A model generated the notes under the pieces. The model searched no databases. It was not told the origin of the DNA and saw only the letters and a list, made by a program, of their open reading frames with translations. The position numbers and the translations under genes were made by a program. From NCBI GenBank assembly GCA_029010655.1, contig JAQXKW010000185.1:1-5878 (forward strand): a stretch of 5,878 bases of DNA, written 5' to 3'. Origin of the DNA: Clostridia bacterium. Its GTDB lineage: Bacteria > Bacillota > Clostridia > Oscillospirales > CAG-272. Shown in pieces: positions 5,484 through 5,878 of this stretch (the first letter of the stretch is position 1; the number at the start of each line of letters is the position of its first letter).

Positions 5484-5878
5484 TGTACTGTATCCTTTCG
5501 TTGGGACGGGATTTCCCCTGTCCTGATATTTTTTTCCTTGAAATATGAATCTATGGCTTCCTTCAGAAGGGCCACCGCCTTTTCGGCTGTGGTGCCCTCA
5601 AGCTTTGTTCCCGCAGAGTCAAAATGACCGCCGCCGTTAAGCTTTTCAAGAAGAAGCTGAACGTTGATCTTGCCCGTACTGCGGGCTGAAATATGCACCT
5701 CGTCCCCTATGGGAACTACCGCAAAGGACGCTTTCACACCCTCAACGCCCAGGAGCTTGTCCGCCGCCTTTGCGGCGGGAACCTTGTCCTTAAAGGTGCA
5801 GTTGCAGTCCGCCGTAGCGATTGCACACACGTTGCGGTATATTTCCACGTTTTCGTGGAACTGAAGCTCTCTTTGGAA
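5480..5878 (-). CDS. gdpP: C-terminal part of GdpP-type c-di-AMP phosphodiesterase (N-terminus outside window)
   Basis: The frame is open from the right edge to the TGA at 5480, giving the last 132 residues. A GTG at 5848 is an internal valine, not a start, because the frame continues through ten more codons to the edge. The visible part is the DHHA1 domain of DHH-family phosphoesterases, with the signature GGGHFDSAG at about residues 82-90 of the fragment, preceded by the strand VHISARSTGKINV. In GdpP this domain completes the active site that hydrolyses c-di-AMP to pApA at the membrane, after two membrane helices, a PAS domain, a degenerate GGDEF domain and the DHH domain, none of which is in view. 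The domain alone would also fit an NrnA-type nuclease; the link to rplI and dnaB makes GdpP the better call. It overlaps rplI by four bases. Confidence 0.85.
   Translation of the reverse strand, partial: FQRELQFHENVEIYRNVCAIATADCNCTFKDKVPAAKAADKLLGVEGVKASFAVVPIGDEVHISARSTGKINVQLLLEKLNGGGHFDSAGTKLEGTTAEKAVALLKEAIDSYFKEKNIRTGEIPSQRKDTVQ
5493..5499 (-). promoter_or_regulatory. Ribosome binding site of rplI
   Basis: On the minus strand GAAAGGA lies 9 bases before the ATG at 5483, inside the end of the upstream coding region. It supports this start and lets rplI be initiated independently of the ATGA overlap. Confidence 0.7.

Noticed and set aside
5761..5778. GC-rich hairpin (7-bp stem, 4-base loop) within gdpP
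   Set aside because: It encodes an Ala-Ala-Lys-Ala-Ala stretch in the DHHA1 domain and has no T-tract on either strand, so it is not a terminator.
5846..5848. GTG as a start of a 122-residue protein
   Set aside because: The frame continues upstream to the edge, and the product would be only the last domain of a DHH phosphoesterase, so this is an internal valine codon.

Overview
The window looks like chromosomal DNA of an anaerobic, fibre-degrading member of the Clostridia, most likely of the Ruminococcaceae/Oscillospiraceae type. This is inferred from three things: secreted proteins with type I dockerin and cohesin-like domains, the Firmicutes gene order gdpP-rplI-dnaB, and a consensus SigA-type promoter with strong AGGAGG-type ribosome sites. 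No species can be named from the sequence alone.

Layout. Positions 1-207 (+) hold the 3' end of a gene whose product finishes in a dockerin, closed by a hairpin terminator at 241-269. A textbook promoter (329-357) drives a monocistronic secreted protein (387-1730, +) with the architecture signal peptide, cohesin-like, paired CxxC module, cohesin-like, dockerin. The other genes lie on the minus strand and converge on it: the 3' part of gdpP (c-di-AMP phosphodiesterase, cut by the right edge), rplI (ribosomal protein bL9), dnaB (replicative helicase) and a cytoplasmic GH20-type hexosaminidase. They are packed with a 4-base overlap, a 1-base gap and a 20-base gap, and no promoter is visible between them, so they probably form one operon. 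One bidirectional hairpin terminator (1755-1793) serves both converging units.

How it fits together. The left side belongs to an extracellular protein-assembly programme. A protein carrying both cohesin-like modules and a dockerin can act as an adaptor: it docks onto another scaffold and recruits dockerin-bearing partners. The protein encoded just upstream also ends in a dockerin, but with different recognition residues. The right side is a conserved housekeeping cluster (c-di-AMP turnover, translation, replication) with an added cytoplasmic glycosidase that could process imported or recycled amino-sugar oligosaccharides. I see no phage, insertion sequence, CRISPR, tRNA or rRNA. No stretch over 300 bases lacks a gene. 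The most unusual item is the cohesin/CxxC/cohesin/dockerin protein; I do not see evidence for an entirely new system.
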